Assembly: GCF_020833685.1 (NCBI RefSeq) | Contig: NZ_JACKZY010000001.1 | Coordinates: 248,001 to 312,000 of the forward strand | DNA length: 64,000 bases | Direction: 5' to 3' | DNA from: Nitratireductor sp. B36 | Lineage (GTDB): Bacteria > Pseudomonadota > Alphaproteobacteria > Rhizobiales > Rhizobiaceae | Shown: positions 1-7,908 of the stretch, piece by piece | How the letters are laid out: each line of letters starts with the position of its first letter | Numbering within the stretch: the first letter of the stretch is position 1 | The notes under the pieces: model-generated | What the model was told of the DNA's origin: nothing | The model's database searches: none | What the model saw: the letters and a program-made list of their open reading frames with translations, nothing else | Made by a program: the position numbers and the translations under genes

Positions 1-40
1 CACCCGGCGAAACCGTACACCGGAAAGGCAATTCGCAACC

Positions 41-50
41 TTGTGTACAA
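41..50. promoter_or_regulatory. operator-like dyad TTGTGTACAA, copy 1, upstream of eutB
   Basis: The decamer TTGTGTACAA has TTGT and ACAA half-sites in dyad arrangement. An identical copy lies 94 bp downstream in the same leader. Dyads of this form are typical operators of GntR/FadR-type repressors, so a regulator of the ectoine cluster is a reasonable inference. The regulator is not in the window. Confidence 0.45.
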
Positions 51-134
51 CTATTCCATGATCACATTTTCGAACCGGTGAATCGCAGGAAAACGACATC
101 GAATGTCGCTAGTCCTATTCCGGAGCCAACGATG

Positions 135-144
135 TTGTGTACAA
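135..144. promoter_or_regulatory. operator-like dyad TTGTGTACAA, copy 2, upstream of eutB
   Basis: Exact second copy of the decamer found 94 bp upstream. It sits 44 bp before the chosen eutB start. Paired identical dyads suggest two operator sites for one dimeric repressor, perhaps flanking the promoter. No convincing -35/-10 pair could be fixed by eye between them. Confidence 0.45.
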
Positions 145-188
145 ATCAGCACCATCACGCTGCCTCGCAGACAATCCGGGAGATTCTC

Positions 189-1211
189 ATGAGCCACAGG
201 GCTACGCTTGCGCTGGCAGACATTCTGGCTGCGCGTCGCCGCATTGCCGGTATTGCGACACTCGATACCCCTCTCCCGCCGTCGCCCTTTCTCAGCCGTC
301 TCGCGGGAGATGACTTCCTCCTCAAGCTCGAGATTGGACAGGCAAGCGGCGCCTTCAAGCTGCGCGGTGCCGCCAACGCGGTGCTCACCCTGCCGGATGA
401 CGCCACCGGCGTCACCTGCTGCTCCACCGGCAATCATGGCCGCGCGGTCGCCTATGCAGCGCGTGCGCGTGGCCTGCGCGCCGTCATCTGCATGTCGAAG
501 CTCGTACCGGAGGCAAAGATTGCGGGCATCAGGGCGCTTGGTGCCGAAGCCCGCATCATCGGTGCAAGCCAGGATGAAGCGCAGGTCGAAAGCCGCCGCC
601 TCGCCGATGAAGAGGGTTTTTGCGAAATCTCGCCCTTCGACGATCTGGCCGTCATCGCCGGTCAGGGCACGATCGGGCTTGAGCTTCTGGAGCAGCGCCC
701 GGATCTTCAAACCGTGCTCATACCGCTGTCGGGCGGCGGGCTCGCCGGCGGCATCGCGTTCGCGCTGAGGACGATCAAACCCTCCATCCGTGTCATCGGC
801 ATCACCATGGAGCGGGGTGCGGCCATGCACGCCTCGCTTGCCGCCGGCGAACCGGTCGCCGTCACCGAAGTGGCCAGCCTTGCCGATTCGCTCGGCGGCG
901 GGATCGGGCTTGAAAACCGCCATTCCTTCGAACTGTGCCGCAAACACCTCGATGATGTCGTGCTCGTCACCGAGGAAGAAATCTATCGCGCCATGCAGGC
1001 GCATTATTTCGAAGACCGGCTGGTGTGCGAAGGGGCGAGTGCCGTCGGTGCCGCCGCCCTCATGGCCGGCAAGATCTCCGGAAGAATCGGCCCCACCGCC
1101 ACGCTCATCACCGGACGCAATGTCGATATGCAGATCTTCACCGACATCATCTGTGGCCGCGATGTCGCGCTCGGCGACACGATCATCAAGGGAGCGCCCC
1201 ATGCCGCATGA
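189..1211 (+). CDS. eutB: hydroxyectoine utilization dehydratase EutB
   Basis: PLP-dependent enzyme of the serine/threonine dehydratase fold, 340 residues. It matches the EutB type found in ectoine/hydroxyectoine catabolic clusters, where it is thought to act on hydroxyectoine-derived intermediates. The PLP lysine is K57 in ASGAFKLRGAAN, the substrate loop STGNHG begins near residue 79, and the glycine loop SGGGLAGG (181-188) would hold the cofactor phosphate. I chose the ATG at 189 because GGGAG precedes it; a longer reading from 78 adds residues unlike the family. It overlaps eutC by 11 bp, so the two are translationally coupled. Two operator-like dyads lie in its leader. Family identity rests mainly on the pairing with eutC and the following transaminase and dehydrogenase; alone it could be called a threonine dehydratase. 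Confidence 0.88.
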   Translation: MSHRATLALADILAARRRIAGIATLDTPLPPSPFLSRLAGDDFLLKLEIGQASGAFKLRGAANAVLTLPDDATGVTCCSTGNHGRAVAYAARARGLRAVICMSKLVPEAKIAGIRALGAEARIIGASQDEAQVESRRLADEEGFCEISPFDDLAVIAGQGTIGLELLEQRPDLQTVLIPLSGGGLAGGIAFALRTIKPSIRVIGITMERGAAMHASLAAGEPVAVTEVASLADSLGGGIGLENRHSFELCRKHLDDVVLVTEEEIYRAMQAHYFEDRLVCEGASAVGAAALMAGKISGRIGPTATLITGRNVDMQIFTDIICGRDVALGDTIIKGAPHAA

Positions 1212-2193
1212 CATTCTCGTCCTGACCGAAGCCGATCTGCGCAAAGCCATCCGCCTCGACCTTGAAGCCATCGACGTGGTGGAAGAAGCCTTCCGCGCGC
1301 TCGCCTCGGGCTCTGTCATCATGCCCCCCATTCTCTCCATGGACATTCCGCAGGTTCATGGCGAGGTCGACGTGAAGACGGCCTATATTCCGGGCTTCGA
1401 AGGCTTCGCCATCAAGGTGAGCCCCGGCTTCTTCGACAATCCGAAGATCGGCCTGCCGAGCCTCAATGGCCTGATGATCCTGTTTTCCGCAAAAACCGGC
1501 CTCGTGGAGGCGCTTTTGCTCGACAACGGATTTCTCACCGATGTGCGCACGGCTGCCGCCGGCGCGGTTGCCGCCCGCCACCTGGCTCCATCCGAAATCG
1601 AGACCGCCGGCGTCATGGGAACCGGCGTCCAGGCCCGCCTGCAAATGATCGCCGCGCATCAGGTGCGCCCCTTCTCCCGCCTTCTCGTCTGGGGGCGCGA
1701 CGCGGATAAGGCGGAAGCCTGCGCCGCCGATCTGGCCGAAACCCTCGGCATCGACGCAAAAGCCGAGACGGACCTGGCCCGCCTCGTCGCTCAAAGCCAG
1801 CTTGTCGTCACCACCACGCCGGCCCGGGAACCTGTTCTCAAGGCCGACTGGCTGCATCCCGGCCTCCACATCACCGCCATGGGCTCCGATCAGGAAGGCA
1901 AGAACGAGATCGAGCTGACAGCCCTTTCCCGCGCCGATCTCTATGTCGCCGACCGGGTGAGCCAGTGCGAAAAACTCGGTGAACTGGCGGCCGCCATCCG
2001 CGCCGGCGTGTGGAATGGCAACACGCCACCCGAACTCGGCGACATCGTTTCCGGCGCCAGGACCGGCCGCACCGGCGACGACCAGATCACCATATGCGAT
2101 CTCACCGGAACGGGCGCGCAAGACACGGCCATCGCCACCTTTGCGCGCGCACGGGCCTTGACAGCGGGGGCCGGGACGACGATCCAGAGCTGA
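1201..2193 (+). CDS. eutC: ectoine utilization protein EutC (ornithine cyclodeaminase/mu-crystallin family)
   Basis: 330-residue member of the ornithine cyclodeaminase/mu-crystallin family, with the Rossmann dinucleotide loop GVMGTGVQA at 137-145, the conserved IKVSPGF segment at 71-77 and a DVRTAAAGAVAA helix at about 114-125. In ectoine-degrading alphaproteobacteria EutC is encoded directly after EutB and is assigned to conversion of hydroxyectoine-derived intermediates, although its reaction is not firmly established. The start overlaps eutB and the stop is two bases before the next start, so the genes form one operon. Length is normal. An ordinary ornithine cyclodeaminase is the alternative, less likely given the neighbours. 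Confidence 0.88.
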   Translation: MPHDILVLTEADLRKAIRLDLEAIDVVEEAFRALASGSVIMPPILSMDIPQVHGEVDVKTAYIPGFEGFAIKVSPGFFDNPKIGLPSLNGLMILFSAKTGLVEALLLDNGFLTDVRTAAAGAVAARHLAPSEIETAGVMGTGVQARLQMIAAHQVRPFSRLLVWGRDADKAEACAADLAETLGIDAKAETDLARLVAQSQLVVTTTPAREPVLKADWLHPGLHITAMGSDQEGKNEIELTALSRADLYVADRVSQCEKLGELAAAIRAGVWNGNTPPELGDIVSGARTGRTGDDQITICDLTGTGAQDTAIATFARARALTAGAGTTIQS

Positions 2194-2195
2194 CC

Positions 2196-2696
2196 ATGCT
2201 CAAGCTCGACGATCGCGATCTCAAGATTCTCGGTATTCTTCAAAGGGAAGGCCGCATCTCCAAGGCGGCGCTGGCCGAGCGCGTGAACCTCACGCCCGCC
2301 CCCTGCTGGGAGCGGCTGAAACGCCTTGAAAAGGCGGGCATCATCACTGGCTACCGTGCAGAAGTGGCGCTTGCGAAGCTCGCTCCGCACATCGCCGTTT
2401 TCATGGCCGCCGAACTTGCCGGCCACCGCGCGGAAGACTTCCAGCGATTCGAACGAAGCGTGCAGAACATCGATGAAATCACCGGCTGCTGGGCTGTTGG
2501 CGGCGGGTTCGACTACATTTTGCAGATCATCGCCCGCGACATCGACGCTTATCAGCGTCTGGTCGACCGGCTTCTGGAGATGAATGTCGGTCTGGCGCGC
2601 TATTTCACCTACATCGTCACCAAGCCGGTGAAGCAGCCGGGTGCGTTCCCGCTCGGCGTTCTGGTGAACACCGACGAGACGGCGCAGAAGGAATAG
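2196..2696 (+). CDS. Lrp/AsnC-family regulator of ectoine catabolism (DoeX/AsnC type)
   Basis: 166-residue Lrp/AsnC regulator. The N-terminal helix-turn-helix covers about residues 4-55 (DRDLKILGILQREGRISK followed by ALAERVNLTPAPCWERLKRLEKAGII), and a C-terminal RAM ligand-binding and oligomerization domain follows. The ATG lies two bases after the eutC stop, so it is co-transcribed. AsnC-type genes are a standard part of ectoine catabolic clusters (doeX in Halomonas, asnC in Ruegeria) and are thought to respond to catabolic intermediates such as diaminobutyrate derivatives. The target promoter is probably that of this operon. Confidence 0.85.
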   Translation: MLKLDDRDLKILGILQREGRISKAALAERVNLTPAPCWERLKRLEKAGIITGYRAEVALAKLAPHIAVFMAAELAGHRAEDFQRFERSVQNIDEITGCWAVGGGFDYILQIIARDIDAYQRLVDRLLEMNVGLARYFTYIVTKPVKQPGAFPLGVLVNTDETAQKE

Positions 2697-2823
2697 CGGG
2701 CGCGGGCCGCGAAGTTCAGAAGAAACTTTGGCGCGCCCTGCCAGGATCGTCAGAAAATTTGGCGACCCGAACGGCATAATCCCAGTCAATCCAAACACTG
2801 GAAATCCGCTTGGGAGAAAGCCG

Positions 2824-4308
2824 ATGTCCGCATTTGCCGCCCTTCAGAAAACCGCCCTGTCCGACCTTGCAGATCCGCGTCTTTTCCGCGAATACGCCTA
2901 TGCGAACGGACACTGGATCGCCGCCCCCGGCGACCCGGTCGTGGATGTCTTCAACCCGGCCGATGGCGCACGGCTGGGCTGCGTTCCCGCTCTCACCGCC
3001 GAGCAGGTCGATGAGACCATCGAAGCAGCTCACGCGGCATTTCCCGCCTGGGCGGCCCTCCTGCCGCAGGAGCGCGCGCAGATCCTGATGCGCTGGTACG
3101 ATTTGATCGTCGCCGCCAAGGAGGACCTCGCCCATCTCATGGTTCTGGAACAGGGCAAGCCGCTCTCCGAAGCACACGGTGAAATCGACTACGCCGCCTC
3201 CTTCGTCTCCTTCTACGCCGAAGAGGCCAAACGCGTTTCGGTCGAAAGCGTCGCCTCGCATCTGCCGGATGCCGACATGCAGGTTTCGCGTGAGCCGGTG
3301 GGTGTCGCGGCCCTCGTCACACCGTGGAATTTCCCCTCCGCAATGCTCACCCGCAAGGCGGCAGCGGCCCTTGCTGCCGGTTGCACCGTGGTCGCACACC
3401 CGTCATCCGAGACGCCCTTCTCCGCACTCGCCCTTGCAGAACTCGCCGAGCGCGCCGGCGTGCCGGCAGGCGTCTTCAACGTGCTCACCGGCAAGGCAGC
3501 CGAAGTGGTCGGCGCGATGACGACCTCAACCCGTGTGCGCGCCCTTTCCTTCACCGGCTCCACCGAGATCGGCCGCCTGCTCTACGCGCAGTCCGCGCCG
3601 ACCGTGAAGCGTCTCATCATGGAGCTTGGCGGCCATGCGCCCTTCATCGCCTTTGCCGATTGCGACCTCGACCACGCGGTCGAGAGCGCCATTTCGGCCA
3701 AGTTCGCCACCTCCGGTCAAGACTGCCTTGCCGCCAACCGCTTCTATATCGAGCGCTCCATCTATGACGCCTTCGTCGCAGCTTTTGCCCGCAAGGTCGA
3801 GGAACTGACGGTCGGGAACGGCCTCACCGATCCCGATATCGGCCCGCTCATCCATGAGCGCGCGGTCGCCAAGCAGACCGAGCAGGTTGAAGATGCGCTC
3901 GCAAAAGGCGCGCGTCTGGTAACGGGCGGAAGCGTGTCGCGGCACGGCCCCACCTTCTTCGAGCCCACGGTTCTGGCCGACGTGCCCGAGACCGCGCTCA
4001 TTTTCCGCGAAGAGACGTTCGGCCCGATTGCCGCCTTCACCCCCTTCGATGACGAAGCGGACGTGCTGGCGAAGGCAAACGACACCGAAACCGGCCTTGC
4101 GGCCTATCTGCACACGCAGGATCCCGGCCGCATCGCCCGCCTTTCGCGCGGTCTCGAGTTCGGCATGGTCGCGGTCAACCGCACCAAGATCACCGGCGCG
4201 CCCATCCCCTTTGGCGGGGTCAAGCAGGCCGGCCTCGAGCGCGAGGGCTCCCGCCACGGGCTGGAAGCCTTCACCAACATCAAATATGTCTGCCGCGACA
4301 TCGGTTGA
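2824..4308 (+). CDS. doeC: NAD(P)-dependent aldehyde dehydrogenase, aspartate-semialdehyde type (DoeC/Ssd)
   Basis: 494-residue aldehyde dehydrogenase. The catalytic general base is E267 in MELGGHAPF and the nucleophile is C301 in SGQDCLAANRF. In ectoine breakdown the corresponding enzyme oxidizes L-aspartate-beta-semialdehyde to aspartate, the last step after the transaminase encoded next. The ATG at 2824 follows GGGAGAAAG; the 127 bp gap after the regulator leaves room for an internal promoter. The loop that normally reads V-x-K-P-S near residue 190 reads VVAHPSSETP here, so the conserved cofactor-contacting lysine is replaced. The gene 24166-25623 keeps that lysine. Substrate is inferred from context; succinate semialdehyde is possible. 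Confidence 0.85.
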   Translation: MSAFAALQKTALSDLADPRLFREYAYANGHWIAAPGDPVVDVFNPADGARLGCVPALTAEQVDETIEAAHAAFPAWAALLPQERAQILMRWYDLIVAAKEDLAHLMVLEQGKPLSEAHGEIDYAASFVSFYAEEAKRVSVESVASHLPDADMQVSREPVGVAALVTPWNFPSAMLTRKAAAALAAGCTVVAHPSSETPFSALALAELAERAGVPAGVFNVLTGKAAEVVGAMTTSTRVRALSFTGSTEIGRLLYAQSAPTVKRLIMELGGHAPFIAFADCDLDHAVESAISAKFATSGQDCLAANRFYIERSIYDAFVAAFARKVEELTVGNGLTDPDIGPLIHERAVAKQTEQVEDALAKGARLVTGGSVSRHGPTFFEPTVLADVPETALIFREETFGPIAAFTPFDDEADVLAKANDTETGLAAYLHTQDPGRIARLSRGLEFGMVAVNRTKITGAPIPFGGVKQAGLEREGSRHGLEAFTNIKYVCRDIG

Positions 4309-4352
4309 GCGGCGCTGAAAGACACACAATTCAAGACGAACAGGAGAGCGAC

Positions 4353-5729
4353 ATGCTGTTGAAGAACGACCAACTCGACCAGTGGGACCGCGAGGCCTTT
4401 TTCCATCCCTCGACCCATCTGGCCCAGCATGCGCGCGGCGAAAGCCCAAACCGCATCGTGACCGGTGGCAACGGCGTCTATATCGAGGACCGCGACGGCA
4501 ACAAGCTGCTCGACGCCTTTGCCGGCCTCTATTGCGTCAATGTCGGCTATGGCCGCACCGAAATTGCAGACGCCATCGCCGAGCAGGCAAAGGAACTTGC
4601 CTATTACCACGCCTATGTGGGCCACGGCACGGAAGCCTCCATCAAGCTTGCCAAGATGATCGTCGACCGTGCGCCGGAGACCATGTCCAAGGTCTATTTC
4701 GGCCTCGGCGGCTCCGATGCCAACGAAACCAACGTCAAGCTGATCTGGTACTACAACAACATTCTCGGCCGTCCCGAAAAGAAGAAGATCATCTCGCGCT
4801 GGCGCGGCTATCACGGCTCCGGCCTGATGACCGGCTCGCTGACCGGCCTTGAGCTCTTCCACAAAAAATTCGACCTGCCGCTTGCCCAGGTGGTCCACAC
4901 CGAAGCGCCCTATTACTACCGCCGCCCGGACCTTTCCATGAGCGAGGAGCAGTTCACCGCCCATTGCGTTGCCGAGCTTGAAGCGCTGATCGAGCGCGAG
5001 GGCGCGGACACCATCGCCGCCTTCATCGGCGAGCCCGTGCTCGGCACGGGCGGCATCGTGCCGCCGCCGGCCGGATACTGGGCCGCGATCCAGAAAGTGC
5101 TGCGCAAGCACGACATCCTGCTCGTCGCTGACGAGGTGGTGACCGGCTTTGGACGCCTCGGCTCCATGTTCGGCTCCATCCATTACGACATGGAACCCGA
5201 CCTCATCACCATCGCCAAGGGCCTCACCTCCGCCTATGCGCCGCTTTCCGGCTCCATCGTCGGCAAGAAGATGTGGGAAGTGCTCGAGCGCGGCACGGAC
5301 GAAAACGGCCCGATCGGCCATGGCTGGACCTATTCGGCCCACCCGATTGGTGCTGCCGCAGGCATCGCCAATCTCGAACTGGTCGACAAGCTCGGCCTCG
5401 TCAAGAATGCCGGCGAGACGGGCGCTTACTTCGTCAACGCCATGCGTGACGCAATCGGCGACCACGTCCATGTCGGCGAAGTGCGCGGCGAAGGCATGCT
5501 CTGCGCCGTCGAATTCGTGAAGGAGCGCGAGAACCGCCAGTTCTTCGACGCTTCCGAGAAGATCGGCCCGCAGATGGCCGCAGCCCTTCTCGAACAGGGC
5601 GTCATCGGCCGCGCCATGCCGCAGGGCGACATTCTGGGCTTTGCGCCCCCGCTCTGCCTGACGCGCGAAGAAGCAGACACGATTGTCGATGCGACCGCCA
5701 AGGCCGTGAAGAGCGTCTTCAAGGGCTGA
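4353..5729 (+). CDS. doeD: class III aminotransferase, diaminobutyrate type (DoeD/Atf)
   Basis: 458-residue PLP aminotransferase of class III. The PLP lysine is K289 in TIAKGLTSAY, and the pyridine-nitrogen aspartate is D260 in LLVADEVVTGFGR. In ectoine catabolism the matching enzyme converts L-2,4-diaminobutyrate to aspartate semialdehyde, feeding the dehydrogenase encoded 44 bp upstream. The ATG at 4353 follows AGGAGAGCGAC. It is the last gene of the operon; five bases after the stop an inverted-repeat element begins, which may have displaced the original terminator. The ectoine hydrolase, deacetylase and transporter genes are not in the window and may lie to the left or elsewhere. Confidence 0.85.
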   Translation: MLLKNDQLDQWDREAFFHPSTHLAQHARGESPNRIVTGGNGVYIEDRDGNKLLDAFAGLYCVNVGYGRTEIADAIAEQAKELAYYHAYVGHGTEASIKLAKMIVDRAPETMSKVYFGLGGSDANETNVKLIWYYNNILGRPEKKKIISRWRGYHGSGLMTGSLTGLELFHKKFDLPLAQVVHTEAPYYYRRPDLSMSEEQFTAHCVAELEALIEREGADTIAAFIGEPVLGTGGIVPPPAGYWAAIQKVLRKHDILLVADEVVTGFGRLGSMFGSIHYDMEPDLITIAKGLTSAYAPLSGSIVGKKMWEVLERGTDENGPIGHGWTYSAHPIGAAAGIANLELVDKLGLVKNAGETGAYFVNAMRDAIGDHVHVGEVRGEGMLCAVEFVKERENRQFFDASEKIGPQMAAALLEQGVIGRAMPQGDILGFAPPLCLTREEADTIVDATAKAVKSVFKG

Positions 5730-5734
5730 TCTCG

Positions 5735-5999
5735 AGGGTCAGGACCTACTAATATGGCCGCAATGGTCGGCCTGATCTGTGCGGATACGCGAAGCAAGGC
5801 CGCAGGAAGACTTCATGTCTTTCAAGGCCTTGTGACAAAGTAGCCCGTGCTGATCAGGCCGATCCGAAGGACGCTCGATAGACCGCCAACCTGCCGCGTC
5901 AAACCCCTTGACCGGGGAAAGGCCCCGCTCTGCGGGCTTTTCCTTGCATCTCTTGGTCTATCGAACGCCATTGTGGCCGTATTAATAGGTCCTGACCCT
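5735..5999. mobile_element. MITE-like element with 32 bp terminal inverted repeats
   Basis: A 265 bp segment bounded by near-perfect inverted repeats. The left arm (5735-5766) starts AGGGTCAGGACCTACTAAT, and the right arm (5968-5999) read on the other strand starts AGGGTCAGGACCTATTAAT; 29 of 32 positions match. Nested inside are two shorter inverted pairs (TCGGCCTGATC from about 5766 with GATCAGGCCGA from about 5852, and TCGATAGACC at 5875-5884 with GGTCTATCGA at 5955-5964) and a terminator-like hairpin. No transposase fragment is recognizable. The structure fits a miniature inverted-repeat transposable element mobilized in trans. No clear target duplication is visible, and the parent IS family is not assigned. 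Confidence 0.7.
5918..5944 (+). terminator. hairpin with T-tract inside the inverted-repeat element
   Basis: A GGCCCCGC arm and a GCGGGC arm separated by TCT, with a small bulge, preceded by AAA and followed by TTTTCC. It resembles an intrinsic terminator and would end transcripts entering from the ectoine operon, so the element may have supplied a new transcription end. Confidence 0.45.
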
Positions 6000-6006
6000 A
6001 GACTCC

Positions 6007-6035
6007 GACGCTTCGGGGCCTTGCCCCCGAGCGTC
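6007..6035. other. strong hairpin upstream of the FAH-family gene
   Basis: GACGCT and AGCGTC outer arms and CGGGG/CCCCG inner arms pair with one bulged base around a short loop. There is no T-tract. It lies just right of the inverted-repeat element and 42 bp before the next start codon. It may be the original end of the upstream operon or a 5' UTR structure. Confidence 0.4.
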
Positions 6036-6076
6036 AATTCGGCCATCTCTTCTCCCCAATGTTCTGGGAGAATTTC

Positions 6077-6772
6077 ATGTCCGATTTCGTTTTTCCGCCC
6101 GCCCCGCAACCGTCCGTCGCCGTAGCCGGCGAAGAAGCGCGCTTTCCCGTGCGGCGCATCTTCTGCGTCGGGCGCAACTATGCCGCCCACGCGCGCGAAA
6201 TGGGCCATGATTCGGACCGCGAGCCGCCATTCTTCTTCACCAAACCGGCTGACGCCGTGGTCGATACCGACACGGTGATCCCCTATCCCAGCCTGACCAA
6301 AGATCTTCACCACGAAATCGAGATGGTCGTCGCCATCGGCAAGGGCGGCAGCAACATCGACCCGGCCCATGCGCTCGACCACGTCTATGGTTATGCGGTC
6401 GGGCTCGACCTCACGCGGCGCGATCTTCAGGGAGAAGCGAAGAAGAAGGGCCGCCCTTGGGACTGGGGCAAGGCGTTCGACCGCTCGTCGCCCTGCGGCC
6501 CTATCGTGCGTGTTGCCGAGACCGGTCACCCGTCTGAGGGCCGCGTCTGGCTCGCCGTCAATGGCGAAATCCGCCAGGAAGGCGATCTGGACGAGCTGAT
6601 CTGGCCGGTTGCTGACGTGATCGCCCTGTGCAGCCAGGCCATGGAGCTGAAGGCCGGCGATCTGATCTACTCCGGAACGCCTGCCGGCGTCGGCGCGCTC
6701 CAACCGGGCGATCATGTGGAAGGCGGCGTCGACGGCATCGGCGAGATCGCCATTACCATTGGCGAGGCGTGA
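6077..6772 (+). CDS. fumarylacetoacetate hydrolase family protein, fumarylpyruvate hydrolase-like
   Basis: 231 residues, the size of compact FAH-fold hydrolases. The start of the catalytic core reads RRIFCVGRNYAAHAREM, and the metal-binding region contains HHEIEMVVAIGKGG with the usual acidic ligand. Later segments YAVGLDLTRRDLQ and SGTPAGVGALQPGD are typical of fumarylpyruvate/acylpyruvate hydrolases, which split fumarylpyruvate to fumarate and pyruvate in gentisate breakdown. The ATG at 6077 follows GGGAG. The isomerase that would supply its substrate is encoded two bases downstream, which supports this role over a generic acylpyruvase. Confidence 0.82.
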   Translation: MSDFVFPPAPQPSVAVAGEEARFPVRRIFCVGRNYAAHAREMGHDSDREPPFFFTKPADAVVDTDTVIPYPSLTKDLHHEIEMVVAIGKGGSNIDPAHALDHVYGYAVGLDLTRRDLQGEAKKKGRPWDWGKAFDRSSPCGPIVRVAETGHPSEGRVWLAVNGEIRQEGDLDELIWPVADVIALCSQAMELKAGDLIYSGTPAGVGALQPGDHVEGGVDGIGEIAITIGEA

Positions 6773-6773
6773 G

Positions 6774-7424
6774 ATGAGCGAGATCGTCCTGCACAGCTAT
6801 TTTCGCTCCTCCACCTCCTACCGGGTGCGCATCGCGCTTGCCATGAAGGGGATCGACTATCGCTATGCCGCGCACCATCTTCGCCATGGTGAACATCGCG
6901 GTGAGGCCTATCTCTCGGTCAACCCGCAGGGTCTCGTACCGGCTCTGGTGTGGAGCGACGGCACAATGATCGCGCAGTCCATGGCGATCATGGAATTTCT
7001 CGACGAGATGGTGCCGGAGCCTCCGCTCCTGCCATCCGATCCGCACGGCCGCGCACGGGTTCGCATGCTCTCACAGATGATCGCCTGCGATATCCATCCG
7101 GTGAACAATCTGCGCATTTTGAACACGCTGAAAGAACGTTATGGTGCCGGCGATGCGGAAATCGGCTCCTGGTTCCGCCACTGGGTGAACGCCACATTCG
7201 AGCCGCTGGAGAAGATGCTGGCCGAAAGCGCTGAGACAGGTACGTTCTGCCACGGTGACACCCCCGGCTTGGCAGACATCTGCCTTGTGGGTCAGGTTAC
7301 CAACAACAAACGTTTCGACGTCGACATGACGCCCTACCCCACCATCCAGCGCATCAACGACGCCTGCATGGCGCTGAAGCCCTTCCAGCAGGCCGCTCCC
7401 ATGAATCAGCCCGACGCCGAATAG
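6774..7424 (+). CDS. zeta-class glutathione S-transferase, maleylacetoacetate/maleylpyruvate isomerase
   Basis: 216-residue GST with an N-terminal thioredoxin-like half (about 1-85) and an all-helical C-terminal half. The zeta-class active-site motif, usually SSCS followed by arginine, reads SSTSYRVRIAL at 12-22, so the usual cysteine is threonine. The C-terminal CHGDTPGLADICLVGQV segment is characteristic of the family. The enzyme isomerizes maleyl- to fumaryl-pyruvate or -acetoacetate using glutathione, immediately before the hydrolase encoded upstream. Two bases separate the genes. The ring-cleaving dioxygenase is not nearby. Confidence 0.84.
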   Translation: MSEIVLHSYFRSSTSYRVRIALAMKGIDYRYAAHHLRHGEHRGEAYLSVNPQGLVPALVWSDGTMIAQSMAIMEFLDEMVPEPPLLPSDPHGRARVRMLSQMIACDIHPVNNLRILNTLKERYGAGDAEIGSWFRHWVNATFEPLEKMLAESAETGTFCHGDTPGLADICLVGQVTNNKRFDVDMTPYPTIQRINDACMALKPFQQAAPMNQPDAE

Positions 7425-7443
7425 GCTTCAGAAAATGTGCCGC

Positions 7444-7908
7444 TCAGGCGGCCTTTTCTTCCAGAATAAGCATGATGATGGTCTCGGCGACCAAGGCAGG
7501 CGTTTCCTCGCCCTCGATCTCCACCTCGCCATGATGGCGTATGAGAAGGCGGCCTGCCGCCTTTTCCTCGACATTCTTCAGGGTCGTGCGCAGCCGAACG
7601 CGACTGCCTGCCCTTACCGGCGCCAGAAAACGAAGCTTGTCCAAACCGTAATTGATAATGGTGCCCAGATGCACGGGCCAGGCGCCACAATCATAAGACA
7701 GGCTCGATAAGAGCGACAGCGTGAGGAAGCCATGCGCCACCGGCTTGCCAAACGGGCTTTCGCGCTCCGTGCGCTCGCGATCCACATGGATCCACTGGTG
7801 GTCATTGGTGCAGTCGGCGAAACGGTCGATCATTGACTGATCCACGACCACCCAGTCGGAAACGGTGGGCCCTCCTCCGATCTCCGCTTCCAACACATGC
7901 GCGTTCAT
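7444..7908 (-). CDS. MaoC-family (R)-specific enoyl-CoA hydratase-like protein
   Basis: 154-residue single hot-dog domain. The hydratase-2 motif region reads NDHQWIHVD with the catalytic pair D36 and H41, followed by the FGKPVAHGFLTLSLL segment typical of MaoC dehydratases. Such proteins hydrate trans-2-enoyl-CoA to (R)-3-hydroxyacyl-CoA, for example for polyhydroxyalkanoate synthesis or fatty-acid side routes. It is convergent with the isomerase gene and divergent from rirA, with no other lipid gene beside it, so its pathway is unknown. Confidence 0.8.
   Translation of the reverse strand: MNAHVLEAEIGGGPTVSDWVVVDQSMIDRFADCTNDHQWIHVDRERTERESPFGKPVAHGFLTLSLLSSLSYDCGAWPVHLGTIINYGLDKLRFLAPVRAGSRVRLRTTLKNVEEKAAGRLLIRHHGEVEIEGEETPALVAETIIMLILEEKAA

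Noticed and set aside
51-1346. Long open frame on the minus strand opposite eutB (431 codons)
   Set aside because: It lies antisense to a clear gene, lacks family motifs, and is the usual high-GC shadow. Other long antisense frames, such as 4104-5471 and 16579-17850, were dismissed for the same reason.
5725-6005. Target-site duplication flanking the inverted-repeat element
   Set aside because: The flanks CTCGA and TAGAC do not give a convincing direct repeat, so age and family of the insertion cannot be judged by this.
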